Shown here: positions 1 through 6,990 of the stretch, piece by piece
Layout: each line of letters starts with the position of its first letter
Numbering within the stretch: position 1 is the first letter of the stretch
Source: Streptosporangium violaceochromogenes
Lineage (GTDB): Bacteria > Actinomycetota > Actinomycetes > Streptosporangiales > Streptosporangiaceae
Assembly: GCF_014654615.1 (NCBI RefSeq)
Contig: NZ_BNBB01000031.1
Coordinates: 1-64,000, forward strand
Reading direction: 5' to 3'
DNA length: 64,000 nt
Made by a program: the position numbers and the translations under genes
The notes under the pieces: generated by a model
The model's database searches: none
Told to the model about the DNA's origin: nothing
What the model saw: the letters and a program-made list of their open reading frames with translations, nothing else

Positions 1-356
1 GTCACCACGCCCTCATCGGTACGCCAGGGGCCGTGGGGCATGCCCGGCGGGCGGCAGGCGTACATCCCGGCGTTGAAGGTCTCCCAGGCGGGGGACCAAG
101 AGTCTTCGGGAAGCTCCCCCGATCAGGGGAGCATGGACGGTGAAGCTCCCCCGCCTGGTCTTGAAGGTCCCCCGGTTGGTCCCCGAAGGTCCCCCAGGCG
201 GGGGAGCCTTCTCCTCATTCCCCTCAGGACTCCTCATCTCTCTCCACGCCCAAGGAGGAGCCCAAGGAAGGAGAGAGAGAAGATCACCAAGGAGAAGACC
301 CAACCCCAACCCCACCCCCGGCTGTCCCGGGCGTCTCCGCCGACCTCGTCGAGCGG
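1..356 (+). pseudogene. Frame-damaged, left-truncated 5' part of a helix-turn-helix/replication-type element gene
   Basis: Frame 1 is open from the window edge to a TGA at 358-360. The frame used by the downstream gene (starting at 357) is open back to a TGA at 162-164, but has no ATG or GTG before 357. Around 183-356 that second frame reads as a plausible acidic, proline-rich linker (PKVPQAGE, then KEEPKEGERE, then PTPTPPPAVPGVSADLVERV) leading straight into the gene at 357. Short K-[LV]-P units occur in all three frames between 73 and 206. My inference is that one gene, of the actinobacterial HTH/replication-protein type with GKLP-like repeats in its linker, has suffered frameshifts here. 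Alternatively frame 1 is a genuine separate gene overlapping the next by GTGA. The 5' part is outside the window. Confidence 0.4.
75..205. repeat. Five imperfect copies of GAAG(G/C)TCCCCC
   Basis: Copies of an 11-nt motif begin at 75 (one mismatch), 110, 142, 163 and 185. Spacings are 35, 32, 21 and 22 nt. The copies fall in different reading frames, so the array marks where the frame of the surrounding gene is lost. The last copy sits in the small hairpin TCCCCC-AGGC-GGGGGA (190-205). A 14-nt string at 198-211 is identical to the hairpin end of the TnpB element at 6824-6837 (opposite strand). Confidence 0.6.
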
Positions 357-1025
357 GTGATGGGCGCGACGACGGCGACCGCCGAGGAGTTCGTCCGCAT
401 CGTCGAGGCCGCGCGCCGCGACGGCATCCGCACCCCCGGCCCGTGGCTGCGCAGCGACGCCGGGGCCGAGAACTTCCGCGATCGCCTGGCCGCTCTGCGC
501 GCCGCCCCGTCCGCCGCGCGTCCCGGGTCGCCCGGCCTGGCCGACTACCAGGCTGAAGTTCGTGCCGCCTGCGCCGAGCACGGCACCCCCGGCGGGCCCG
601 CCCGCTGCGCCTTGTGCCGCAGGCAGGCACCCGCCCAGCCGCCGGTCGCCGAAGACCAGCCGCTGGAGGTGCCGAAGCCGCGCGGCCACCAGGAGCCCGC
701 CCCCGAGCGGGACCGTTCCGGCACGCCCACGTCCGGCCGGGACACCAGCATCGCCGATGTCCGCGCCCGGCTGGCCAAGCTCAGCACCACCAACCCGATC
801 CGCCGCCGCACCACCCCGGCCCGCTTTGCCCAGCCGTCGCCTGCCGAAGTGCCGCCCGCTGTCGCAGCCGCACACACCTACCTCAGCAGCTGCGGTGACG
901 GCCTCGAATGGGTGGAGAACGCCCGCGAGAAGCTCGGCGGCGCCGACGCCTCCCGGGATGAGGTCATGGTGCTCGCCGCGACGTTGGCGCACGCGCACCA
1001 CGACCGGATGCCCGCCGCCCGCTAA
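357..1025 (+). CDS. C-terminal part of an element-encoded HTH/replication-type protein (hypothetical)
   Basis: 222 aa from GTG at 357, with an ATG at 360; GTG overlaps the TGA of frame 1. Residues about 1-50 form a helical segment (VMGATTATAEEFVRIVEAA followed by PGPWLRSD). This resembles the C-terminal region of helix-turn-helix proteins found on actinomycete conjugative elements. A short Cys pair follows (CAEHGTPGGPARCALC, about residues 72-87), as is common in those C-termini. The rest is Ala/Pro rich. No start-proximal ribosome binding site is visible, so it may be only the tail of the damaged upstream gene. Function is unproven; a role in element replication or regulation is inferred from similarity of layout only. 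Confidence 0.5.
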   Translation: MMGATTATAEEFVRIVEAARRDGIRTPGPWLRSDAGAENFRDRLAALRAAPSAARPGSPGLADYQAEVRAACAEHGTPGGPARCALCRRQAPAQPPVAEDQPLEVPKPRGHQEPAPERDRSGTPTSGRDTSIADVRARLAKLSTTNPIRRRTTPARFAQPSPAEVPPAVAAAHTYLSSCGDGLEWVENAREKLGGADASRDEVMVLAATLAHAHHDRMPAAR

Positions 1026-1055
1026 CCTCCGTACCAACCCTCCGAGGAGGCCCCT

Positions 1056-1667
1056 ATGAGAGCCGCAGACATCAAGCCCGGAGCCGTCTACGCCCACCGC
1101 GCCGGTTCCGGCCGCCTGTACCCGGTCGTGTTCCTCGCCCGCGCCGACCGCAATCACCTGTACTGGACCACCGACCGGTTCCGGCCGCCGGACGCCCCGG
1201 CGTTCCAGAAGGCGTCGGGCGGCGCGAAGCCCCGCCGCGGGACCGGCATCGACAGAACGTGCGGCTACCCGGCGGTTGTCGGGTACGGCGTCGCGTCCGG
1301 CGAAACGACCGTCGAGGCGCTCACCAAGGTCACCCTCGCCGACTTCGAGGCGGCCACCACCACCGGCGTCGTCGACGGCCTCAGCTTCAACCTGGTCACC
1401 AGTTTGGGCCAGATCGTCGGCCCGTGGCAGGAGGCGGTCGCCGCTGAAGCCGCCGCCCGCCAGGAGCAGCAGGCCGTTGCGGCGCGGGAGTGGGAGGCCC
1501 GGCAGGCGGCGCAGCAGCGTGCCACCGAGCTGGTCGAGGCGTTCGCCGCCCTCGGCGTGTCCGCCCGGGCCGACAACCCCGGGCAGCCTGCGGGCATCGT
1601 GGTCAGCCTGGACGAGGCCGACCGGATGCTCAAGCTCCTCGCCCTGCTCAAACTCGCCGCCATCTGA
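1056..1667 (+). CDS. Hypothetical element protein, 203 aa
   Basis: ATG start with a clear ribosome binding site (GAGGAGG about 7 nt upstream). The N-terminal half (residues 1-120) is beta-rich and begins MRAADIKPGAVYAHR, with a later LYWTTDRF segment. Residues about 125-165 are a charged Ala/Glu/Gln-rich stretch, probably a coiled coil, before an Ala/Leu-rich C-terminus. It lies 30 nt after the previous gene and 16 nt before the next on the same strand, so all three are probably one operon. I recognise it only as a type common on actinomycete integrated elements and assign no function. Confidence 0.7.
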   Translation: MRAADIKPGAVYAHRAGSGRLYPVVFLARADRNHLYWTTDRFRPPDAPAFQKASGGAKPRRGTGIDRTCGYPAVVGYGVASGETTVEALTKVTLADFEAATTTGVVDGLSFNLVTSLGQIVGPWQEAVAAEAAARQEQQAVAAREWEARQAAQQRATELVEAFAALGVSARADNPGQPAGIVVSLDEADRMLKLLALLKLAAI

Positions 1668-1683
1668 CCTTCAGGGAGACTTC

Positions 1684-2151
1684 GTGGTCACTCAGACCAC
1701 CACCCACGCCGGGTGCCGCGTGTGCCGCCGCACCGACGTCCAACTCAAGGGCGACCAGACGCTGCGCGTGCACGTCCGGCCGGACAGCAAAGGCAGCCCG
1801 TTCCTCCTGCCCGGCCGTTGCCCTGGCGCCGGCCACCCGCCCCGGGGTGTGCTCGGCGCCTACGCCCAGGCCGTGCTCAAGGTGCTCGCCCCGCACTTCC
1901 CGGACCTGGCCAACCCGATCACGGCCGGGGCGGTCGGTGAGGCCGTCCAGCAGCACCGCGCCGCCCCCGGTGTCACCTTCGGGTTGGTGCTGGATGCGAG
2001 CGGCGACTGGCGGCTGCGCGCCCGCCGCGACATCCGCGGGCACGTTCGGTGCGCTTACTGGGGGGCTCCCGAACAGATCACCGAGCAGGACTGTGAGCTG
2101 GTGGAGGCCATCAACGCCGAACTCGACGCGCTCCCGGGCAGGCCGCGGTGA
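1684..2151 (+). CDS. Hypothetical element protein with N-terminal Cys motif, 155 aa
   Basis: Starts at GTG with GGGAGA five nt upstream. Near the N-terminus it has CRVC (residues about 11-14) and a further Cys in GRCPGAG around residue 42, which could bind a metal, though only three Cys are obvious. The middle is Ala/Pro rich. The C-terminal half ends in an acidic helix (EQDCELVEAINAELDAL). It follows the 203-aa gene by 16 nt, so is probably cotranscribed. Family not recognised. Confidence 0.7.
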   Translation: MVTQTTTHAGCRVCRRTDVQLKGDQTLRVHVRPDSKGSPFLLPGRCPGAGHPPRGVLGAYAQAVLKVLAPHFPDLANPITAGAVGEAVQQHRAAPGVTFGLVLDASGDWRLRARRDIRGHVRCAYWGAPEQITEQDCELVEAINAELDALPGRPR

Positions 2152-2231
2152 CCGTGCCCGCCGTCAGCGACGGCGCCCTGCCGGAGGAGTGCTGGCCGGG
2201 CTAGCCGAAACGGGGCCGCTTTCGGATCCGG

Positions 2232-3716
2232 TCAACGCTGCCAGACGGTGAGGTCGAGAACAATGTAGGACCCCAGGTGCGATACTTCCCGGATCACCTT
2301 CACCATCCCGACGGCCGACGGGGTGTAGACGCACACCCGCCGGTTGAGGATTTCTTTGACTTCCGGACTAAAGGTGTAACGGGTGTTGTTCAGGCAGGAC
2401 TGGTAGGTGCCGGGCTCGTCGGCATTGAGGACGGCCATCTTCTTGGCCCGGACGACAGCGGGGTTAAAGCCCAAGGTGAGATACCCGAAATCGCCTTCTT
2501 CGCCCTCGTCTATGGACAGGTGTCCTTTTCGTGGATCGGTGAAGAGAAGTTCATGCCGGTCGGTCAGCTCGATTTCCTTGTATGTCCCCAAAAGGGCGCC
2601 GGGCCCTGCCTGCGGAGCCGCCTGCGAGGACGCTCCCGGAGTTGCACTGCCGGCGGCTGGGGCCGTGACGGTCACAGTGACACGAGTCCGCGGCTGAGAC
2701 GGCGACTGCCGGCCGTACACCCCCACCAACGCCACGGTGACAGCGGCCACCGCGACCGCCACCCCAGCGCTGAACGCAGCCACGACCCCCCGCTTCCGGC
2801 CTCTCAAACGGGGCAGCGGGGACGCGGGCGCAAGCGCGGGCAGACAGGTATACGTGTCGGCGGCCGCGGCAACGGCGGGCGGCGGCCACCCCGGCCCCTG
2901 CGTAGGAGAGGAACGCAACTCGTCGATCACTTCACGCAGCCCAGGCCGCTGCGCCGGGTCCTTGGCCAGACAGCCTTCCACCACCCGGCGGAGCTGCGGC
3001 GGACAGCCCGCGAGGTCCGGCGGTTCGTTGACGATCCGGTACAGCAGCGCCTGCGGGTGCCCTTCGCCGAACGGGGGCCGCCCGGTGGCGGCGTACAAAG
3101 CCAGCGCGCCGAGGGCGAAGACGTCCACCGCGGGGCCGGCCGGGTGGCCCAGCGCCTGCTCGGGCGCCATGTAGGCGGGGGTGCCGATACGGATGTTGGT
3201 CGCGGTGAGCGGTGTGGCGTCCACCGCTTTGGCGATGCCGAAGTCGATCACCCGGGGGCCGTCGGAGGCGAGCAGCACATTGGACGGCTTGAGGTCGCGA
3301 TGGACAACCCCGGCGGCGTGAATCGCCGCCAGGGCCTCCGCCGTGCCGCAGATCACGGTCAGTGCCGCGTCCAGCGGCAGCGGACCGTGCGCGGCGACCA
3401 CGGTGTCCAGGGGCGGGCCGGGAATGTAGGCGGTGGCCAGCCACGGGGTGGCGGACTCGGTGTCGGCGTCGATCACCAGCGCGGTGTACGGGCTCTGCAC
3501 GCGTTGTACCGCCGAGATCTCCCGGCGGAACCGGTTGCGGAACTCGGGGTGCGCCGCGTACTCGGGCCGGATGACCTTGATGGCCAGCTGTCGGCCGCTT
3601 TGCGTTGAGGCCAGGTACACCCGTCCCATGCCGCCCTCGCCCAGCCTGGCGATCAGCCGGTAGCCGCCGATTTCTGCGGGGTCTTCAGCGGTAAGAGGAG
3701 CGAAGGGGGACGACAT
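2232..3716 (-). CDS. Membrane-anchored serine/threonine protein kinase (PknB type)
   Basis: 494 aa. The kinase domain covers residues about 19-270. It has the glycine loop LGEGGMGRVY (25-34), ATP lysine K47 (AIKVI), HRD at 139-141 (VVHRDLKPSN), DFG at 158-160 and the substrate-binding APE segment (YMAPEQ), so it should be active. A single membrane span lies at about 311-334 (Ala/Val rich). An extracellular region of about 155 aa without PASTA repeats follows; it is not a sensor domain I recognise. I chose ATG at 3716 because the kinase fold starts 19 residues later; upstream in-frame starts only add Arg-rich sequence. It is divergent from the DinD/RhuM-like gene across 176 nt. A eukaryotic-type kinase as element cargo may modulate host or element signalling, but its target is unknown. 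Confidence 0.9.
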   Translation of the reverse strand: MSSPFAPLTAEDPAEIGGYRLIARLGEGGMGRVYLASTQSGRQLAIKVIRPEYAAHPEFRNRFRREISAVQRVQSPYTALVIDADTESATPWLATAYIPGPPLDTVVAAHGPLPLDAALTVICGTAEALAAIHAAGVVHRDLKPSNVLLASDGPRVIDFGIAKAVDATPLTATNIRIGTPAYMAPEQALGHPAGPAVDVFALGALALYAATGRPPFGEGHPQALLYRIVNEPPDLAGCPPQLRRVVEGCLAKDPAQRPGLREVIDELRSSPTQGPGWPPPAVAAAADTYTCLPALAPASPLPRLRGRKRGVVAAFSAGVAVAVAAVTVALVGVYGRQSPSQPRTRVTVTVTAPAAGSATPGASSQAAPQAGPGALLGTYKEIELTDRHELLFTDPRKGHLSIDEGEEGDFGYLTLGFNPAVVRAKKMAVLNADEPGTYQSCLNNTRYTFSPEVKEILNRRVCVYTPSAVGMVKVIREVSHLGSYIVLDLTVWQR

Positions 3717-3892
3717 TCGTCTCACTTTATCCGTGGGCTTCGGGGGCGTCTCCAGGTTGGTCCTCTTTCCCCGATTCAACGCGGTTCTGGCTGTCGGCGC
3801 CAGGTGATAGGGATGGTTTGCGCGTAAAAGACCCCGGCGGCGGTGGATGAGACCGCCCCGGGGATTGGCCAACCCTTAACAGGAGAGTTGAC

Positions 3893-4729
3893 GTGTCTGA
3901 AAATAGCATTGCCGTTCCCGGCGCCCCCGCGGGCTCCCCGTTCGACGCCATCCGCCACGTCGACGCCTACGGACGCGAGTACTGGCTCGGCCGCGAGATG
4001 CAGCCCCTCATGGAGTACGCCCGCTGGGAGGACTTCGCCACAGTGATCGAAAAGGCTAAGTCCTCTCTCGCGCTCATTCAGGGAGAATCCGCAGCTCAGG
4101 ATCATTTTCGGGAAGTGCCGAAAACGATCCAGATGCCGAAGGGCGCACAGCGGCAGGTGCCCGACGCCCGGCTGACTCGGTTCGGCGCCTACCTCGCGGC
4201 GATGGCTGGCGACGGCGCCAAGGAAGCCGTTGCCCGCGCCCGCGTCTACTTCGCGGTCCGCACCCGGGAGGCCGAACTCGGCGCCCTGACCGTCGAGGAA
4301 CTCCGGCGGACCGCGCTCGCCCGGGCCCGGGAGATGACCGACTACAAGATCTTCCGCGACATGATGGTGGAGAGAGCCACCGATTACGTTCCCAGCAGCA
4401 GGGCCAGCACGCTGTTCTTCGCCACCATGCAGAACCGGCTTTACCGGCACATCACCGGCATGAGCGCCGTCGAGATCAGGAACGCCCGGGAGATTGGCCA
4501 CTGGGCCGGCCGGGAAAACGGCAAGCTGGAGCCGACCAAGCGGGACCGGGACGTCGCGAAGAACTATCTGACGGTGGGGGAGTTGAGGAAGCTGGAGCGG
4601 CTCGTCGGCCGTCTGTGTCTGCGGGCTGAGGACATCGCCGACGACGGGCTCAGCCTGACCTTGGCGGCGTGGGAGGGGCTCGTCGATGCCGAACTCGCGG
4701 TGGGGGGCTGGCAGGAGGTTATCGCCTGA
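3893..4729 (+). CDS. DinD/BRO-N-like protein with RhuM-like C-terminal half
   Basis: 278 aa; GTG start with AGGAGAG 5 nt upstream. Residues about 25-145 resemble DinD/BRO-N proteins: GREYWLGREMQPLMEY, then FATVIEKAK, a DHF motif at 70-72, and DARLTRFGAYLAA followed by VYFAVRTREAEL. Residues about 173-255 resemble RhuM: LFFATMQNRLYRHITG, SAVEIRNAR, then RDRDVAKNYLT and an aspartate/glutamate-rich end. DinD family members are SOS-induced DNA-metabolism modulators, and RhuM-like proteins are common in mobile islands; the exact role of either on this element is unknown. No LexA box is evident upstream. A hairpin terminator follows at 4741. Confidence 0.75.
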   Translation: MSENSIAVPGAPAGSPFDAIRHVDAYGREYWLGREMQPLMEYARWEDFATVIEKAKSSLALIQGESAAQDHFREVPKTIQMPKGAQRQVPDARLTRFGAYLAAMAGDGAKEAVARARVYFAVRTREAELGALTVEELRRTALARAREMTDYKIFRDMMVERATDYVPSSRASTLFFATMQNRLYRHITGMSAVEIRNAREIGHWAGRENGKLEPTKRDRDVAKNYLTVGELRKLERLVGRLCLRAEDIADDGLSLTLAAWEGLVDAELAVGGWQEVIA

Positions 4730-4740
4730 GCTTGTGGTGG

Positions 4741-4762
4741 AGCCCCGGTTTCGGCCGGGGCT
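4741..4762 (+). terminator. Hairpin terminator after the DinD/RhuM-like gene
   Basis: Perfect 8-bp stem AGCCCCGG/CCGGGGCT with a 6-nt loop, 11 nt after the stop codon and followed by TTCGCGTTT. The T-run is weak, as is usual in high-GC actinomycetes. Confidence 0.7.
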
Positions 4763-5112
4763 TTCGCGTTTCGGGGCGCCCTTCGGTCCTGGCCTCGGTC
4801 CCTTGTTCGCGCAGGCCAGCCGGGGTTTAAGGTGGCTCTCCGGTCCCCGAGGTGGTTCCTCGTACGGGTCCGTGCCCGGTCCGGGCGGAGACGGTGAAGT
4901 GTCGGGGAGGGCCCCACGGTTGACGGGTTGGTTCCTCATGCTCTGCAGAGGAGGTGTGCCCGCCGGTGCGTCGTCGGCTTGTCCGTGAGGCTTTGGTTGC
5001 GCTTGGGATTAATCGGGCATCAGGTGTGGAATTGTTACCCGCATCGGCCATGATGGAACGTATGTTCGGGAAACGCGGTGACGAAATGCACCACCCCTCC
5101 AGCGACGAGCCG
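4763..5112. other. Intergenic stretch upstream of the Panacea gene
   Basis: No convincing gene. The Panacea reading frame stays open back to GTG 4954/4966, preceded by GAGGAGG (4948-4954). An N-terminal extension of about 53 residues is therefore formally possible, but that extension is Arg-rich and precedes the recognisable domain. Confidence 0.5.
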
Positions 5113-5124
5113 TATCCTGACCCC
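5113..5124 (+). promoter_or_regulatory. Probable leaderless promoter of the Panacea gene
   Basis: TATCCT (5113-5118) fits the actinobacterial -10 consensus TANNNT. It lies exactly 6 nt before ATG 5125, so transcription would begin at the start codon. No Shine-Dalgarno sequence precedes that ATG. No convincing -35 box is seen. Confidence 0.45.
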
Positions 5125-5670
5125 ATGCCCCTCTCAGCCCACGCCATCGCCGCCGCACTCCGCCAACGGCAACCCGGCATGGGCGTCAAAAAGGTCCACA
5201 AGCTGCTCTACTACGCACAAGGACACCACCTGGCCACCTTCGGCCACCCCCTGTTCAAAGAGTCCATCTCCGCCTGGGACATGGGGCCCGTCGTCGGCCA
5301 GCTCTGGGGAGACGAAAAGTACGGCGCCCTCATCGAGGAACCGCCTGAGCTGAGCGAAGCCGAACTCAACACCATCGGCTACATCCTCAGCAGGTACGGC
5401 GGCCTGACCGCGAAAGACCTGGAAAACCTCACCCACTCCGAAGATCCCTGGCGGCGCGCCGACCGCGACCGCCCCCCCGGCGGGAAGGCCCGGATCGAAC
5501 TGGAGTGGATGCGGGAGTTCTTCGCCGGCCAGGTCGACGACGAAGACGAACCCCAGCCCGACCCGGCCGACCTGGCCCGCATGCTCGAAGGAATCGAGCA
5601 AAGACGGGATCGACCGGCCAGCCCGGACAGCCTCGACGACATCCGCGCGTGGCTGGCGGCCCGTGACTAA
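5125..5670 (+). CDS. Panacea-domain (SocA-like, DUF4065) putative antitoxin
   Basis: 181 aa. Residues about 1-125 match the Panacea/SocA pattern: a helix, then VKKVHKLLYYAQGHHLATFG, then SAWDMGPVV, and later GYILSRYGGLTAKDLENLTH with EDPWRRA. The C-terminal 50 residues are acidic and may be the toxin-contacting tail. Panacea proteins are known antitoxins that pair with many unrelated small toxins (PanTA systems), and SocA is a proteolysis adaptor antitoxin. The next gene overlaps by 8 nt, which is typical of toxin-antitoxin operons. A leaderless start is supported by the -10 box at 5113. Confidence 0.85.
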   Translation: MPLSAHAIAAALRQRQPGMGVKKVHKLLYYAQGHHLATFGHPLFKESISAWDMGPVVGQLWGDEKYGALIEEPPELSEAELNTIGYILSRYGGLTAKDLENLTHSEDPWRRADRDRPPGGKARIELEWMREFFAGQVDDEDEPQPDPADLARMLEGIEQRRDRPASPDSLDDIRAWLAARD

Positions 5671-5965
5671 CCCTGCCAACTACAAACTGGATGGTTTACG
5701 CAGAGCCCTGGAAGTCTGGGAGCTGAACGAGCCCGCGTCCGCGGCCTTGAAGGGCATTCGGGCGGCGGTGGTGGACTGGGCGCTGGATCGCCACACCGAC
5801 CCTTACCAGGGGGCCGCCCGCGTGGAAGGGTTCCCCAACCTGTGGCGGAGCCGCATCCCGGGCACGTGGCACGACGGCCAGATGGTGTTCTGTCAGTTCT
5901 GGATCGAGGAGGCCGCGGGGGCGGTCCGGTTCGACTCGTTCGCCACGCTGAGCCTGCCAGGCTGA
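5663..5965 (+). CDS. Small protein overlapping the Panacea gene, putative toxin (RelE/ParE-like layout)
   Basis: 100 aa, starting at GTG inside the last codons of the Panacea gene (8-nt overlap), so probably translationally coupled. The layout resembles RelE/ParE mRNA interferase folds: an N-terminal helix pair (residues 10-45), a DP turn (about 46-47), then beta strands PNLWRSRIPGTW, MVFCQFWIEE and VRFDSFATLSLP. The Arg-rich first strand would be the usual RNA-contacting side. This is fold-pattern inference, with no diagnostic catalytic residue. The operon position next to a Panacea antitoxin is the stronger argument for a toxin role. Confidence 0.6.
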   Translation: MTNPANYKLDGLRRALEVWELNEPASAALKGIRAAVVDWALDRHTDPYQGAARVEGFPNLWRSRIPGTWHDGQMVFCQFWIEEAAGAVRFDSFATLSLPG

Positions 5966-5981
5966 AGGGGCCAGGAGAAGT

Positions 5982-6203
5982 TCACGGCCTCAAAGACGCC
6001 CATTCAACCGAAAGGTAGGCAAGCCCCCGCTCGTTGTCGACGTCGGCGACGTTGCCCTGGCCGGCAAGCCCGCTTTCGGGTTCGAACACCTCGACGATGT
6101 CACCGACCGCCAGGGGGCCGTCGGCGTCCTCAAACCCGGCGTACGTCCCGTTGCCGCGAACGCGGATGTTCGGGTCGATCGCGATGCGCGTCTTCACGGC
6201 CAC
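5982..6203 (-). CDS. Hypothetical protein, 73 aa
   Basis: GTG start, 5 nt downstream of the stop of the gene at 6209-6475, so they form a two-gene operon. It is a small beta-rich protein: KTRIAIDPNIRVRGNGTYAG, then GDIVEVFEPESGL, then a YLSVEWASL end. This suggests an SH3-like barrel fold by pattern only. It reads as a conserved small protein of actinobacterial elements; function unknown. It converges on the putative toxin gene with a 16-nt gap. Confidence 0.65.
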   Translation of the reverse strand: MAVKTRIAIDPNIRVRGNGTYAGFEDADGPLAVGDIVEVFEPESGLAGQGNVADVDNERGLAYLSVEWASLRP

Positions 6204-6208
6204 CCCTT

Positions 6209-6475
6209 CTATGCGGGCCCGAGCGTGGACTGGAAGACGGTCGCCCCGGTCGGCCACTCCTTGAGGTCGCGGGGGGCGACCACCACGGTCACGTCGCCGC
6301 CCAGCAGCGCGATGCGTTGCAGCGTCGATTCCAGTGTCTCGTCGTGGAAGGCGACCAGGACGGCGGTATCTTCGCCGTCCCGTGGAGGGGGGAGGGCGGC
6401 TCGGGAGTCCCGGGTGCGGAGCGACCGCAGCACGTCGCGGGTGAGGCGCAGGCGGGTTTCTTCCCTGCCGTTCAT
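6209..6475 (-). CDS. Hypothetical protein, 88 aa
   Basis: ATG start with GAAGG about 8 nt upstream. The N-terminus is Arg-rich (MNGREETRLRLTRDVLRSL). The C-terminal half (VLVAFHDETLESTLQRIALL, then VTVVVAPRDL) looks like an alpha/beta fold. First gene of the pair with the 73-aa protein. Family not recognised. Confidence 0.6.
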   Translation of the reverse strand: MNGREETRLRLTRDVLRSLRTRDSRAALPPPRDGEDTAVLVAFHDETLESTLQRIALLGGDVTVVVAPRDLKEWPTGATVFQSTLGPA

Positions 6476-6674
6476 AGGGTTCGCCTTCTGTCGGGCGCCG
6501 GGCGGGACGGTCAAAGCTTCGGCCCTCGGTGGGGTGCAGGTGGTCGGAGTTGCCGCTCCAGCCACAGCACGTGTTCCCACTGAGGGCCGCAACTCCATCC
6601 CTAGGTCCCAAGCCAAGGAAAGGCATACACATGCCTGACAGAGTCGTGCCCGATTTTAGCGGGTCACTGGCCGG

Positions 6675-6820
6675 TCAGGGAGTCTTCGACGGGGCGAGCG
6701 GCAGCGGCAGGCTGCGGACCCGGCACCGCCGGGCCAACTCGGCTTGTAGATCTTCAGCCGAACCCCGCAGCATGGTGGGCTGGAACCCGTCCGCCTCCTG
6801 TTGCGGGGTGAGCTGGGGTT
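6675..6820 (-). pseudogene. 3' remnant of a small gene cut by the TnpB element
   Basis: On the minus strand a frame runs from the element end to a TAG-type stop at 6675, containing TPQQEADGFQPTMLRGSAED and ending RSLPLPLAPSKTP. The reading frame begins inside the TnpB right-end sequence and has no start of its own except ATG at 6773. I infer it is the tail of a gene into which the TnpB element inserted. The 5' part is not recognisable beyond the other end of the element. Confidence 0.35.
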
Positions 6821-6990
6821 GGTGAAGGCTCCCCCGCGTGAACGCGGGGGCTTCCTGCTCGGGACCGTTCATGGAACGGGGTCCTTTCGCTTCGGTTGAC
6901 GCTTCTTCGCCCCGCCTGATGGCTGGAGGGCTCCGCGTCCTGCCACGCCGCTTCCTGGCGCGGTGGTGCTGGCTGCCTGCTTGGCGGCGT
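6815..6990 (-). ncRNA. Probable omega-RNA (reRNA) and right end of the TnpB element
   Basis: TnpB nucleases use a guide RNA made from the 3' end of their gene and the right end of the element. Just past the tnpB stop, on its strand, lies a 9-bp perfect hairpin (CCCCCGCGT/ACGCGGGGG, 6831-6850), the usual right-end hairpin of IS605/IS607-type TnpB elements. The guide would be the roughly 16-20 nt beyond about 6820. Exact ends are not determinable by eye. Confidence 0.45.

Noticed and set aside
75-205. CRISPR-like array
   Set aside because: Units are 11 nt, unevenly spaced by 21-35 nt with no unique spacers, and there are no cas genes. They are degenerate coding repeats or hairpins.
2277-3608. 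Plus-strand open frame of 443 codons opposite the kinase
   Set aside because: The minus strand encodes a complete kinase with all motifs. The plus frame has no family traits or ribosome binding site.
4954-5124. N-terminal extension of the Panacea protein from GTG 4954 or 4966
   Set aside because: A good GAGGAGG is present, but the added 53 residues are low-complexity and precede the domain's normal start. ATG 5125 with a -10 box at leaderless distance fits better. Kept only as an alternative.
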